Source of the DNA: a virus | Length of the DNA: 31,307 bases | Virus record (IMG/VR): IMGVR_UViG_3300030061_002495 | Coordinates: 1-31,307 of that record | Direction: 5' to 3' (one strand) | Part shown: in pieces, positions 12,932-21,865 of the stretch | Layout: each line of letters opens with the position of its first letter | Numbering within the stretch: the first letter of the stretch is position 1 | Notes under the pieces: generated by a model | What the model saw: only the letters and a program-made list of their open reading frames with translations | What the model was told of the DNA's origin: nothing | Databases searched by the model: none | Made by a program: the position numbers and the translations under genes

Positions 12932-15823
12932 ATGACTGAATTTGATCTTTTAAATACTGTTCAACCTGATGAAGGTTGGTTTTGTATTTTAGGTATCAAG
13001 AAGGTAGAAGGTAAAGATGACGTTAGGCAACAGCTTGTAGCTACTCGAAAAGAAGTTGATGCTCTTACAGCGCAATATGTAACAGAAAAAAGAAATGTGT
13101 TTTTTGCAGTGAGCAAATATGCCACTGACACCAACCGTAAAAAAGACAATGTACGCGCTGTTAAATCTTTTTGGCTCGACATTGATTGCGGGGAAGAGAA
13201 AGCCAAGCCTAACCTTACTACTGGAATACCTGATGGATACCTTGACCAACCTACCGCAGCTAGAGCCCTCAAAGCTTTTTGCACTCTAATTGGTTTACCC
13301 CTTCCTATCGTTGTAGATTCAGGCAGGGGGCTTCACGTTTATTGGGCGTTGACTGAAGAAGTGAGCCGAGAACAATGGGAGCCTGTTGCTGAGAGGCTAC
13401 GTGAACTCTGTGTAACTCATAAGTTTTACGTAGACAACGCTGTCTTTGAGGTTGCACGCATTTTGCGTATACCTGGTACTTACAATTTTAAAGGGGAACA
13501 ACCTGCGTTAGTACAACCACTGGGAGAACCCCTTGAAGCTAAACAATTACCCCTTGGGGAATTTGCTGCTTTACTTGGTGTAAAGGAGAGTCCTCTTAAA
13601 AGAGTTTCTAAATTAGGGGAGTACCTAGCTACTGCAAATAACGGCAACACTACAACTAAGTTTACGAAGATAATGCAACGTAGTGCTAAGGGCGATGGGT
13701 GTGCACAACTGTTAGATTGCTACCTTAACCAAGAAACCCTTGTTGAACCTAGGTGGTTCGATGCCTTGTCCGTAGCTAATAAATGCGATGACCGAGAAAG
13801 TGCCATTATAAAAATGTCTGAGCGACACCCTGAATATTCTTTTGCTTCGGCTGATGCAAAAGCTAAAAACTCGGAAGGGCCACATGGGTGTGAGCAATTT
13901 GAACGGAACAACCCTGGTGGCTGTGAAGGTTGTCCTCATCAAGGGTTGATTACTGGTCCAATTAAATTAGGCAAGGGGGTTGCCGCTGCTTCTACCGATG
14001 ATTTTATAAAAGACCCACTGAGCAACGGTTCGGCGGGGCCCCCTCTTTTATTTACCCCACCAAGCTACCCGTTTCCTTTTTTCCGAGGCAAGGCCAACGG
14101 TATATACCATAGTGATGGCGTTGAAGATTCTGATGCGGAGCCTACATTAGTTTACAAAAATGATTTGTACGTGGTTAAGCGTATGGAAGATCCAAATTTA
14201 GGGGATGTCGTAGTGTTCAGGCTTCATTTACCTAAAGACGGGGTAAAAGAATTTAACATTCCTAACGTACACGTTTCCGAAAAGGCAGAATTGCGTAAAG
14301 CTTTAGCTTCCTATGGAGTTTTAATTTCAGGCAGTAAGAAATTTGATCTTTTACATTTGTACATAATTCTTTCAATTACAGAACGGCAAGATGAGGAGAG
14401 GGCAGAGAAGATGAGAACACAGTTTGGTTGGGCAGATGGTGACAGCAAATTTATTGTAGGAGATAAGGAATACTCTGCGGATGGGGAGTACCATAGCCCA
14501 CCCGCTGCACTTACCGAAGATATAGCAAAACATATGGTGCCCAAGGGTACTTTAGAAAAGTGGAAAGAAGTTTTTAATCTCTATGGTAGGCCAGGGTTAG
14601 AGCCCCATGCGTTTGCTGCGTTGACAGCCTTTGGTTCTCCTCTGTTTAAGTTTGTAGGGCAGAGCGGAGCGATACTTAATTTAATCCACCCTAGTTCGGG
14701 TACCGGAAAATCTACAATACTGTACATGGTAAACAGTGTTATGGGCCATCCTAAAGCCCTGAGTGCTAATTTTGCTGACACTCTTAATGCTAAACTTATG
14801 CAGCTTGGCATGATGAATAACTTATGTTTTACAGTAGATGAGATGACTAACACTCCCGCAAAAGATTTTTCTGTTCTGGCGTACAGTATGTCTCAAGGAC
14901 GCGGTAAACACCGAGTAAAATCACAAACTAATGAACTGCGAGCCAACTATACTCACTGGTCGAATATGTCTTTGTGTAGTTCTAATTCTTCCTTTTATGA
15001 AAAACTTGCATCTTATAAAACGGACGCTGATGGTGAGATAATGCGGTTGCTGGAGTACAAGATAGATTACACACCCTCTGAAATTATCCCTACTGATATT
15101 GCTAAAGAGTTATTCGACCATCAACTTTTAAATAATTACGGTCACGCGGGGCCGATTTATGCGCAACACCTAATAGAAAACCTTGATGACATAGTTAAAG
15201 GGCTGTTGGCAATTCAGAGGAAGATTGATACTGAGTTAAAACTTACCCAGCGAGAACGTTTTTGGTCAGCCATACTTTCTTGCAACATAGCGGGCGGCTT
15301 GATTGCTAGACGGTTAGGTCTTATAGATTGGGATATGAATCGGCTTTACGCTTGGGCTACTAGCATGTTGCATGAGCTTCGCAATGATACCACGCCTCCT
15401 ACGTTCAACGCCGTGCAAGTGGTTGGAGATTTTGTTTTGCGTCACATTGATAACACTTTAGTTGTAGAGGACGCTGCTGATAAACGTACCCACATGCCGT
15501 TGCTGCCAACCAAAGACCCTAGAGGCTCATTGATTAATCGTTTTGAACCTGACACTAAAAGACTATTTATTACTGCTAAACCTTTTAAAAATGATTGCGT
15601 AGACTTACAGGTTAACTATAAAGACACTTTAGCCAAGCTCAAGCAACAAGGTATTTTCTTAGGCACGTCTGTAAAAAGAATGTCCAAAGGTATGAAAGTT
15701 GTTTCCCCAGGAGTTCACGCACTTATATTCGATGCTTCCCATCCTGATTTTAACTTCGACATTGAGCAGTTTACGGTAGCTGTTTCAGACACAGAGGAAA
15801 GTGATGGTAGTAGAGCAAGTTAA
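12932..15823 (+). CDS. Primase-helicase fusion (RepB/AEP-like primase plus DUF927-like ATPase), 963 aa
   Basis: The N-terminal ~250 residues look like an archaeo-eukaryotic-type primase: FWLDIDCG with Asp83 and Asp85, SGRGLHVYW with His135, and RILRIPGTYNFK (176-187). A Cys-rich stretch (HGCEQFERNNPGGCEGCPHQ, about residues 318-337) may bind metal. The C-terminal half carries a P-loop, SSGTGKST with Lys593, and Walker B FTVDEMTN with Asp636 and Glu637, as in DUF927-type helicase domains. The protein probably primes and unwinds at the fork, replacing a DnaB or gp4 helicase not seen in the window. Neighbours are SSB-like and HTH genes. The start has no clear Shine-Dalgarno; the hairpin just upstream may control it. 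Confidence 0.85.
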   Translation: MTEFDLLNTVQPDEGWFCILGIKKVEGKDDVRQQLVATRKEVDALTAQYVTEKRNVFFAVSKYATDTNRKKDNVRAVKSFWLDIDCGEEKAKPNLTTGIPDGYLDQPTAARALKAFCTLIGLPLPIVVDSGRGLHVYWALTEEVSREQWEPVAERLRELCVTHKFYVDNAVFEVARILRIPGTYNFKGEQPALVQPLGEPLEAKQLPLGEFAALLGVKESPLKRVSKLGEYLATANNGNTTTKFTKIMQRSAKGDGCAQLLDCYLNQETLVEPRWFDALSVANKCDDRESAIIKMSERHPEYSFASADAKAKNSEGPHGCEQFERNNPGGCEGCPHQGLITGPIKLGKGVAAASTDDFIKDPLSNGSAGPPLLFTPPSYPFPFFRGKANGIYHSDGVEDSDAEPTLVYKNDLYVVKRMEDPNLGDVVVFRLHLPKDGVKEFNIPNVHVSEKAELRKALASYGVLISGSKKFDLLHLYIILSITERQDEERAEKMRTQFGWADGDSKFIVGDKEYSADGEYHSPPAALTEDIAKHMVPKGTLEKWKEVFNLYGRPGLEPHAFAALTAFGSPLFKFVGQSGAILNLIHPSSGTGKSTILYMVNSVMGHPKALSANFADTLNAKLMQLGMMNNLCFTVDEMTNTPAKDFSVLAYSMSQGRGKHRVKSQTNELRANYTHWSNMSLCSSNSSFYEKLASYKTDADGEIMRLLEYKIDYTPSEIIPTDIAKELFDHQLLNNYGHAGPIYAQHLIENLDDIVKGLLAIQRKIDTELKLTQRERFWSAILSCNIAGGLIARRLGLIDWDMNRLYAWATSMLHELRNDTTPPTFNAVQVVGDFVLRHIDNTLVVEDAADKRTHMPLLPTKDPRGSLINRFEPDTKRLFITAKPFKNDCVDLQVNYKDTLAKLKQQGIFLGTSVKRMSKGMKVVSPGVHALIFDASHPDFNFDIEQFTVAVSDTEESDGSRAS

Positions 15824-15998
15824 TTACGAGGTAAATTGGAAGGCATTTAAGCGTGGCTACTCTATATTTGTTCCGTGTTTAAATCCATCTTTAGCAAAAC
15901 AAGAAATAATGAAAACAACTAAAAGACTTAAATTTAAAATAATTACTAAAGTAGTTATCGAAGACAACATTAGGGGTATACGTTTCTGGAGAGTTTAA
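15804..15998 (+). CDS. Small basic conserved phage protein, 64 aa
   Basis: A Lys/Arg-rich small protein (VNWKAFKRGYSIFVPCLNP, then KTTKRLKFKIITKVVIEDN, then IRGIRFWRV). The pattern of a hydrophobic core, a basic helix and a terminal Gly-x-Arg-x-Trp-Arg-Val looks like a conserved phage small protein often found near replication genes, but I cannot name it. ATG 15804 is preferred over GTG 15801 because GAGGAAA lies six bases upstream. It overlaps the end of the primase-helicase gene. Its TAA overlaps the stop codon of the opposing virion gene. Confidence 0.7.
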   Translation: MVVEQVNYEVNWKAFKRGYSIFVPCLNPSLAKQEIMKTTKRLKFKIITKVVIEDNIRGIRFWRV

Positions 15999-16006
15999 TT
16001 AACTCT
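15990..16006. repeat. Inverted repeat over the convergent stop codons
   Basis: AGAGTTTAATTAACTCT has perfect 6-bp arms (15990-15995 and 16001-16006) around a 5-base centre. It covers the stop codons of both converging genes. It could form a small hairpin in either transcript, but the arms are only 2 GC pairs each and no T-run follows, so terminator function is weak at best. Confidence 0.45.
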
Positions 16007-19000
16007 ACTGCGCCTAACTAAATCAGAAGCGAACGGAGCTAACTGCGTTTGAGGTACAACTAAGCCTTGATCCCCTTCGGCCCTAGTAGTTGCTCGTCCT
16101 GTTATAGATTGGTTTACACTGTTCCCAGATATGGGGTAGAACGCATTGCGGTAGTTGTATTCGTCTACCGCATCTAGAGCTTCCTCAATGTTAGCTCGTG
16201 TACGAGCAGTTGAATTCTCCATGTCTTTGGCGAAAGCTAAATTAACTTCGTTGAGTACTTTAGTTCGTTCCCGTTGTATTTCAATTGTCATTCGTTTGGC
16301 TAGAAAATTAGCTTTTTGTATTTCAGCCTCTGTAGTAGGTTGGAAATTTAAGGCTTGCCCAAGCAACTTACCCGTGGTGTACCACTCTGCATCTAGGATA
16401 GGCGCACGTTGCCCGGATGTTACACTGCCTTCTTGAGATACTCGAAAAGCTTTCATGGGTCCACGGAAAAATGCAGGGGCAAACTTTTCTAAGCCCCTAT
16501 CAAAATTGCCCTCGTTAACATCCTGTATACCATCCGCTATTTGTGCTCCCATAGCCCCTAAAGGACCACCAAAAGTATCAAATAAAAATTGTGTAAAAGC
16601 TCCTTTCATATCATCTGAGGGCACTCTATCTTGGAACCACAAATGATCTAGCGTTACGGAGGAGCCGACATTCCAATCTGTTAGTGCAGATAAGGGGCCC
16701 ATTTCTACCCCTCTTGCTACCCCTTGTGCAGTTTCTGGTGACAACCCAAGCACACTAGCCAAGTCACTATTAGGACCAAACATGGTGGGTATCCACCATT
16801 CTCTAAACCACAAGTCTAAATTCCTTTTGCCTAGCGGATTACCTTCATCGTTCTCGTCATACCATATATCAGCATCTTCATCGTCCATGTCGGGCCTCAG
16901 AGCTTCCCGTATCCCTTCGGCCATCCCCATCATGGCTGTATACCCAGGCACACCTACTAAACCCGCAAACAAAGTAGTCATTCCTATGGTGCCAAAAAGT
17001 TTTGTGGCAGCAGCTTTCTTTTCTTCCTTGGGAATAGTGGGCCATATTGTGCCAAAGAAATTACGAACTAAAAACGAAGTCATTTGTAACGGGTACGTTA
17101 AAAACTGAGTAGCTATTTTACCTACAGGGTGTTTCATTACTGGGGGCTTTTCATACAACGTATAGTTAAATAAAGTTTCGTAAGTAATTTCTACAGCTTT
17201 TTCTGTGGCAGCACTGAGAGCAGCTTCTGGACTCAGGTTAGGGTTGGTTTGTGCGAGTCTGTCTAACTCTAGTTCCAATGCAGACATAAACATTATCTCA
17301 CGGGACAACCGTTCACTATGGTGGAAAAGAAACCCCATCATGTCTACAAAACCACGCCAACTTTTTTTACCTAGGTTGTCGAACTGATCACTGTCTGATT
17401 TTTTTCGAGCACTTATATCAGCACTGTAAGTTAAATTAAGAATGCCTAAATCTCTGGCTCTTTCAAATCCAGCTTTTAATTGATCTTTGTTAGGGTGGTC
17501 TTCGATATATTTGGAACTAACGATAGATACGTCATCATCAAACATACCTTTACCAACCAATGGGCTGTCTTTACCAAAGCGATTTATAACAGCTAAGTAA
17601 CCCCCTAGAACTCGCATTACATTTTTCTTACCGTACCCTCTAGCTACTAACGTGGGTATGCCCACTATGGGTACTTGGGTAAATTGGATAAGAGCAGACT
17701 TGGGGGAGGTCAACATGTACACAAACGCCACTTGGTTACCCAGACCGGCGAGTTTACCAAAGTCAAAACCTTCAGGTATAACAGGGTTGATTTCTGCTCT
17801 AGCCCTAGAAGACAATTCATTAAAAAGAGCTTCATACTTTAGCTTACCTTCACTAGGAGTCATGCTATCCACACTGGCTTTTGCCCCTTCGATGGCAACT
17901 TCAAGTGGAGCAATAAATTCAAACCGTGCTAGTTGGTTAGCAGAACTAGACTGCGAACTTATAAAGTTACGTAGGGCATCTTCACTGTATCCGGTATAAC
18001 CTTGCCTGTTTAAAAATTTGCGGCGTAATGCACCTGGCGGCAATGTCCTTAGATACAACTGGTATATGCTGTCTTTTAATTGGGCTCTATCTGCGGGAGA
18101 GTTGCCCACAGTGTCAAGCAAGTCAAATAATTCTTTTAACTCTTCAGTGCTGCCCATCAATTCTTTTTGACCGTCTTGCAATTTGTTACCAATGTTTATT
18201 TCTCCAGAACCTATCAACTCATCTTTGTCTCTATCCCCTACAATTTGATTTAGAAGCTCATCTCTTTCGGCAGCAGTTTCCCGCATATAAAATTCCATTT
18301 CTGGACCCTTACCCACCCTAATCCAAAAATTTCCATAACGCATAAGAGGGAAATATACTTTTAATTGTTTAGCATTTTGGTATTGCAAAGTAATCATGTT
18401 GATGAGTTTGTCTTGGAGTGCTAGGTCTTGCGTTGTGTTGTTGATATGCTCAATTAATAATTCTTGGTATTTAAGAAAAGTTTCTTTATAGGCATCTCTA
18501 GCCATAACATATATTTCATGGGCTTTCCCATTGTCTACTTGACCCACTTCGTCCCACAACCTGTACATGGCTTCAATATCAGCAATTCGTTGTGTTATTT
18601 CATCATCTATTTGTGCTCGTTGACTATCTGATAAGTCGGGGTTTTCGGCTGCTTCATACAACCCTCCTACCCGTGTATCAGGATTTTCTACACTGGGCTT
18701 CCCATTCAATACTTCATCATTAGCAATGGCTTCTTCAACAGTGGCATGTTCGGCCATATCTAAATTTAATATAGTAGACCTATGCATTATATCCGCGAGA
18801 GTTTTGGCTTGCGCAGGAAAATTCTTAGTAAACTCTACCCAAGGTTGAATTCGTTTGTGAATTAAACCCATTGCAATGTTACGTTGTTTGTTAAACTCTT
18901 GAATAACTTTGTTTATTCTTACTGCGTCAAATTTACCATTCACCCACCGAGTAATATCAGTTGTAGTAAGCACTTTGGATATGGCTACAACTGCCGAATC

Positions 19001-21865
19001 ACTCATACGACCAAGCGATTCTCGTAAAGTTTTTATGGCTTGTTCACCATCCCTAGTTTCCATCATCAACTTACCCATATTGGACAAGGTGCCTCGCGCC
19101 CCACCAATATTATCGCGAATAGCTTCTACTATTTTTTTGACACGGAACTCTTTCTTATCACTAATTTTTTTGGCAGCTAATACTTGTCCAGCATTGGCAG
19201 CTGTTTCGGGTACAAACAAAGCATCACTTGCTTTAATGAGTTCCATAAAGGCTGCTTTTTGGGAAGAGGGTATGTTAAACAGTTGGCGCAACAGCTCTAC
19301 GAATTCACCAAACAATGTGGTCTTACCATCCCTACTGGGCTCCCCGTTAAGGAACTGTTGCATGGCTTCGTTAGTTCTTGCGTAAGCTATGAATTCATTT
19401 AAATCATTGAATGCACCGGCATTAAATAAGTTTCTGTCAGTGTCTGTTAAGGTGCCCGCTTTATCCTTAGCTTTATACCGTGCTTCAGCTTTTTCCATTA
19501 GACTTTTTAGTTTGTCCAAGGATTCGACTTCTTTGTTAGTCAAGCCCTCATTAGTTGGGTCTTGGTTTTCATAGATGTTTACTTTAGCTACTGTCCCTTT
19601 GTGGGTAGCTTCATGGAGTATTACTTCTTCGTTCAACCCTTTTTCAGGATGTAAGTACATAGTGTCTGAGCTGTTCTCATATACCCCTTGAGTGTCAGCT
19701 TCATTGTATAAAGCACGGGTAGCAGGGTTGGCTATTTGGGTTTCAGGATCAGTGACAACCACAAAATTAGTATTACCCATTAGAGGAGCTAATCGGTTTG
19801 CCAAATTCCTAAGTAATTTGTTCGATGTGTTTTTCTTGATGTACTCTACGGCTTGCCGTGCATTACGGATATTTGCAAAAGCTGAATTAGGTTCAGCAGC
19901 TGTATCTACACCAGAGCTTTTCTTTGCATCAGGGACAATGGTTGAATCGTTGGCTGCTTGGTCTTTTTCTAAAGTACGCCTTGGTTCCACGGGGTATCTG
20001 GGTTCAAAAATGTTTGGAAAGTCTTCAAACATTTGCCTATCAACCGCACCTTTTGTTGCTAACGTGTCTAGTGCCTCTTGTTCGGTAGAAAAACTTCCAA
20101 TAATATTGCTGTTGGCGTCATGAACCACATGGACGTTACTACCATGTAGAATGTATCCAATATAATCTCTTGATCTTTGATGATCCCGACTTGCTGCACG
20201 CATAAAGATAGGTCTACTGCCTTCGCTCACATCTCGCGGTTCATCAACGTATACCCCTTTAGGTACGTCAAGTTCAGAGGTGGGCTGCGGAGTATAAGTT
20301 TTATCTCTGCTAAGTGCAGGAGGATCAGGAGAGGCTAGTAGTACGCGGTCAGTCAACATGCCAATGTCATCTTCTACCTCATCCTGAGCATCAGAGACAA
20401 GTCTTGGTGCAACATCTGTTGAGGTTTCTTCCTCACTCAGCCTAGCTGCCGTTGTCCTAGCTGCTGTGCTACCACTTTCGGCATCTAACGCATCAAAATC
20501 AGGGAACTCATCTGCTTCATCTTCTTCCTTGGCTGTTACAGTCGCGTCTGCTTCTTCTCCAGCGGGTTGAGCCTCCGGTATTATCTCCCCAGTTTCTGGG
20601 TTTATATTGCCCGCAGCAACAGCCGCGTCCCTACTAGCTGTTTCATCAGGTGCTCCGGGTTCTCCCGTGTCTTGAGGATCATCAGCAGGAGGGGGAGGGG
20701 GAGGGGTAGGGGTAGGATCATCAGGAGGAGTATCCAGCCCTTCAGTGTCTTCTGTTTGTTGTGCCGCTTGCAAAGCTCCCAGTGGACCGGCTGCTAATGC
20801 ACCGGCTAACCCTTCTAAAGTTCCCGCACCGACTACACCTCGCATCAAAGGCACTTCGGCCTCTACAGCTTCTTCGCGTCCCAAAGCTATGTTTCTGGCA
20901 AGTTGTTCTTGTGCACCTTGTAAGGCTTCAGGCCCTGCTTCTTTTGCTGCGGCTACAGCGCCACTCGCTAACACGCCTCGCTTTGCTACATTTTCTGCGA
21001 CTTCTTTAACCAATGTCTTAGCCAACAAAGGTTCCAAACCTGCCCTGGAAGCGTAAGCTCCTAGTAGTCCACCTAGAGCAATCTGGTCTAAGTTTTCTCC
21101 ACCATAAGCTTGAGCTTCTTGAGCGACTCGTTCAGCATCTTCTTCTGAGATTCCCTGCTTTATTAACTCTTCGTTAACAGCATCAAAAATACTTCCCTTA
21201 ACAATACCGGCTCCCATTATGGTACCCATGCCTAACGCAGCTGCACCCGCTGCTACAGGGGCTGCGACTCCTAGTACAGGGGCTGCCAAACCAGCCACTA
21301 AAGCAGCGGCAGCTACGGGGATAACTGTACCTACCGCGTTAGCCATAAAGTCTATAGGTGCAGTAGCAATGCCTTGCAAAGCCGCCACTACTTGGGCACC
21401 TACGCCTTTGTCTTCGGCTTCTTGTTGTAGTCTTGCAACTTCAGCACTATCACCTTTAGATTGCGCCGATAGTAAACTATCTAATAAGTCCTCAATGCCC
21501 CGTAAGTTTTCTGATACTTGGTTATCTGCACCAAAAGCTTCAGTTATAGCACGCACGCCGTAAGTAGCACCTTTACCAACCTGCAAAGGTACGTCAGCAA
21601 CAGGACGTAAGAAAGACTGATCTTCTATTTCAGGGGGTGGTTCAGGGGGTGGTTCAACTACAGGTTCGAGGACTGCCTGGGGAACCACTTCTTCGATAGG
21701 AGGAGGGACAACAGGTTCCCTTGGTTCAAACGGCGGTGGGGTAAACCCTTCACGCTTATAAGTCTCAGCAAAGATGGTAGCCATGTCTTCAGGCGTGGGG
21801 GGCTTTGGCCCCCTAACTCGCAGCTCACGTCCCGTAGCATCATCTTGTATAGTATATTCAGGCAT
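15995..21865 (-). CDS. Giant internal virion/ejection protein with zincin motif, 1956 aa
   Basis: A last-gene, very large virion protein of the kind ejected with DNA by podoviruses (functional counterpart of T7 gp15/gp16). Visible parts: an N-terminal YTIQDDATGRELRVRG box typical of phage ejection proteins; Pro-rich linkers; a long hydrophobic Ala/Gly/Val stretch around residues 165-230; a zinc-protease motif, LHEATH, with His751, Glu752 and His755 and a possible third ligand Glu824 in NEFIAYA; a long helical middle; and a C-terminal segment with hydrophobic helices near 1615-1645 that resembles polyvalent-protein LPD regions. It probably crosses or lines the cell envelope during ejection and may cleave itself or a host protein. 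The ATG directly abuts the upstream stop; the Shine-Dalgarno (AAGAAG) is weak. Confidence 0.85.
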   Translation of the reverse strand: MPEYTIQDDATGRELRVRGPKPPTPEDMATIFAETYKREGFTPPPFEPREPVVPPPIEEVVPQAVLEPVVEPPPEPPPEIEDQSFLRPVADVPLQVGKGATYGVRAITEAFGADNQVSENLRGIEDLLDSLLSAQSKGDSAEVARLQQEAEDKGVGAQVVAALQGIATAPIDFMANAVGTVIPVAAAALVAGLAAPVLGVAAPVAAGAAALGMGTIMGAGIVKGSIFDAVNEELIKQGISEEDAERVAQEAQAYGGENLDQIALGGLLGAYASRAGLEPLLAKTLVKEVAENVAKRGVLASGAVAAAKEAGPEALQGAQEQLARNIALGREEAVEAEVPLMRGVVGAGTLEGLAGALAAGPLGALQAAQQTEDTEGLDTPPDDPTPTPPPPPPADDPQDTGEPGAPDETASRDAAVAAGNINPETGEIIPEAQPAGEEADATVTAKEEDEADEFPDFDALDAESGSTAARTTAARLSEEETSTDVAPRLVSDAQDEVEDDIGMLTDRVLLASPDPPALSRDKTYTPQPTSELDVPKGVYVDEPRDVSEGSRPIFMRAASRDHQRSRDYIGYILHGSNVHVVHDANSNIIGSFSTEQEALDTLATKGAVDRQMFEDFPNIFEPRYPVEPRRTLEKDQAANDSTIVPDAKKSSGVDTAAEPNSAFANIRNARQAVEYIKKNTSNKLLRNLANRLAPLMGNTNFVVVTDPETQIANPATRALYNEADTQGVYENSSDTMYLHPEKGLNEEVILHEATHKGTVAKVNIYENQDPTNEGLTNKEVESLDKLKSLMEKAEARYKAKDKAGTLTDTDRNLFNAGAFNDLNEFIAYARTNEAMQQFLNGEPSRDGKTTLFGEFVELLRQLFNIPSSQKAAFMELIKASDALFVPETAANAGQVLAAKKISDKKEFRVKKIVEAIRDNIGGARGTLSNMGKLMMETRDGEQAIKTLRESLGRMSDSAVVAISKVLTTTDITRWVNGKFDAVRINKVIQEFNKQRNIAMGLIHKRIQPWVEFTKNFPAQAKTLADIMHRSTILNLDMAEHATVEEAIANDEVLNGKPSVENPDTRVGGLYEAAENPDLSDSQRAQIDDEITQRIADIEAMYRLWDEVGQVDNGKAHEIYVMARDAYKETFLKYQELLIEHINNTTQDLALQDKLINMITLQYQNAKQLKVYFPLMRYGNFWIRVGKGPEMEFYMRETAAERDELLNQIVGDRDKDELIGSGEINIGNKLQDGQKELMGSTEELKELFDLLDTVGNSPADRAQLKDSIYQLYLRTLPPGALRRKFLNRQGYTGYSEDALRNFISSQSSSANQLARFEFIAPLEVAIEGAKASVDSMTPSEGKLKYEALFNELSSRARAEINPVIPEGFDFGKLAGLGNQVAFVYMLTSPKSALIQFTQVPIVGIPTLVARGYGKKNVMRVLGGYLAVINRFGKDSPLVGKGMFDDDVSIVSSKYIEDHPNKDQLKAGFERARDLGILNLTYSADISARKKSDSDQFDNLGKKSWRGFVDMMGFLFHHSERLSREIMFMSALELELDRLAQTNPNLSPEAALSAATEKAVEITYETLFNYTLYEKPPVMKHPVGKIATQFLTYPLQMTSFLVRNFFGTIWPTIPKEEKKAAATKLFGTIGMTTLFAGLVGVPGYTAMMGMAEGIREALRPDMDDEDADIWYDENDEGNPLGKRNLDLWFREWWIPTMFGPNSDLASVLGLSPETAQGVARGVEMGPLSALTDWNVGSSVTLDHLWFQDRVPSDDMKGAFTQFLFDTFGGPLGAMGAQIADGIQDVNEGNFDRGLEKFAPAFFRGPMKAFRVSQEGSVTSGQRAPILDAEWYTTGKLLGQALNFQPTTEAEIQKANFLAKRMTIEIQRERTKVLNEVNLAFAKDMENSTARTRANIEEALDAVDEYNYRNAFYPISGNSVNQSITGRATTRAEGDQGLVVPQTQLAPFASDLVRRSRVN

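Noticed and set aside
18909-20123. Several plus-strand open frames of 100-160 codons opposite the giant ejection gene
   Set aside because: They lack ribosome-binding sites and recognisable domains, and lie fully antisense to a strongly supported gene.
15995-21865. Tape measure protein of a long-tailed phage
   Set aside because: Length alone suggested it, but the neighbouring SLT internal protein, the ejection-type N-terminal box, the zincin motif and nozzle-like genes fit podovirus ejection proteins better.
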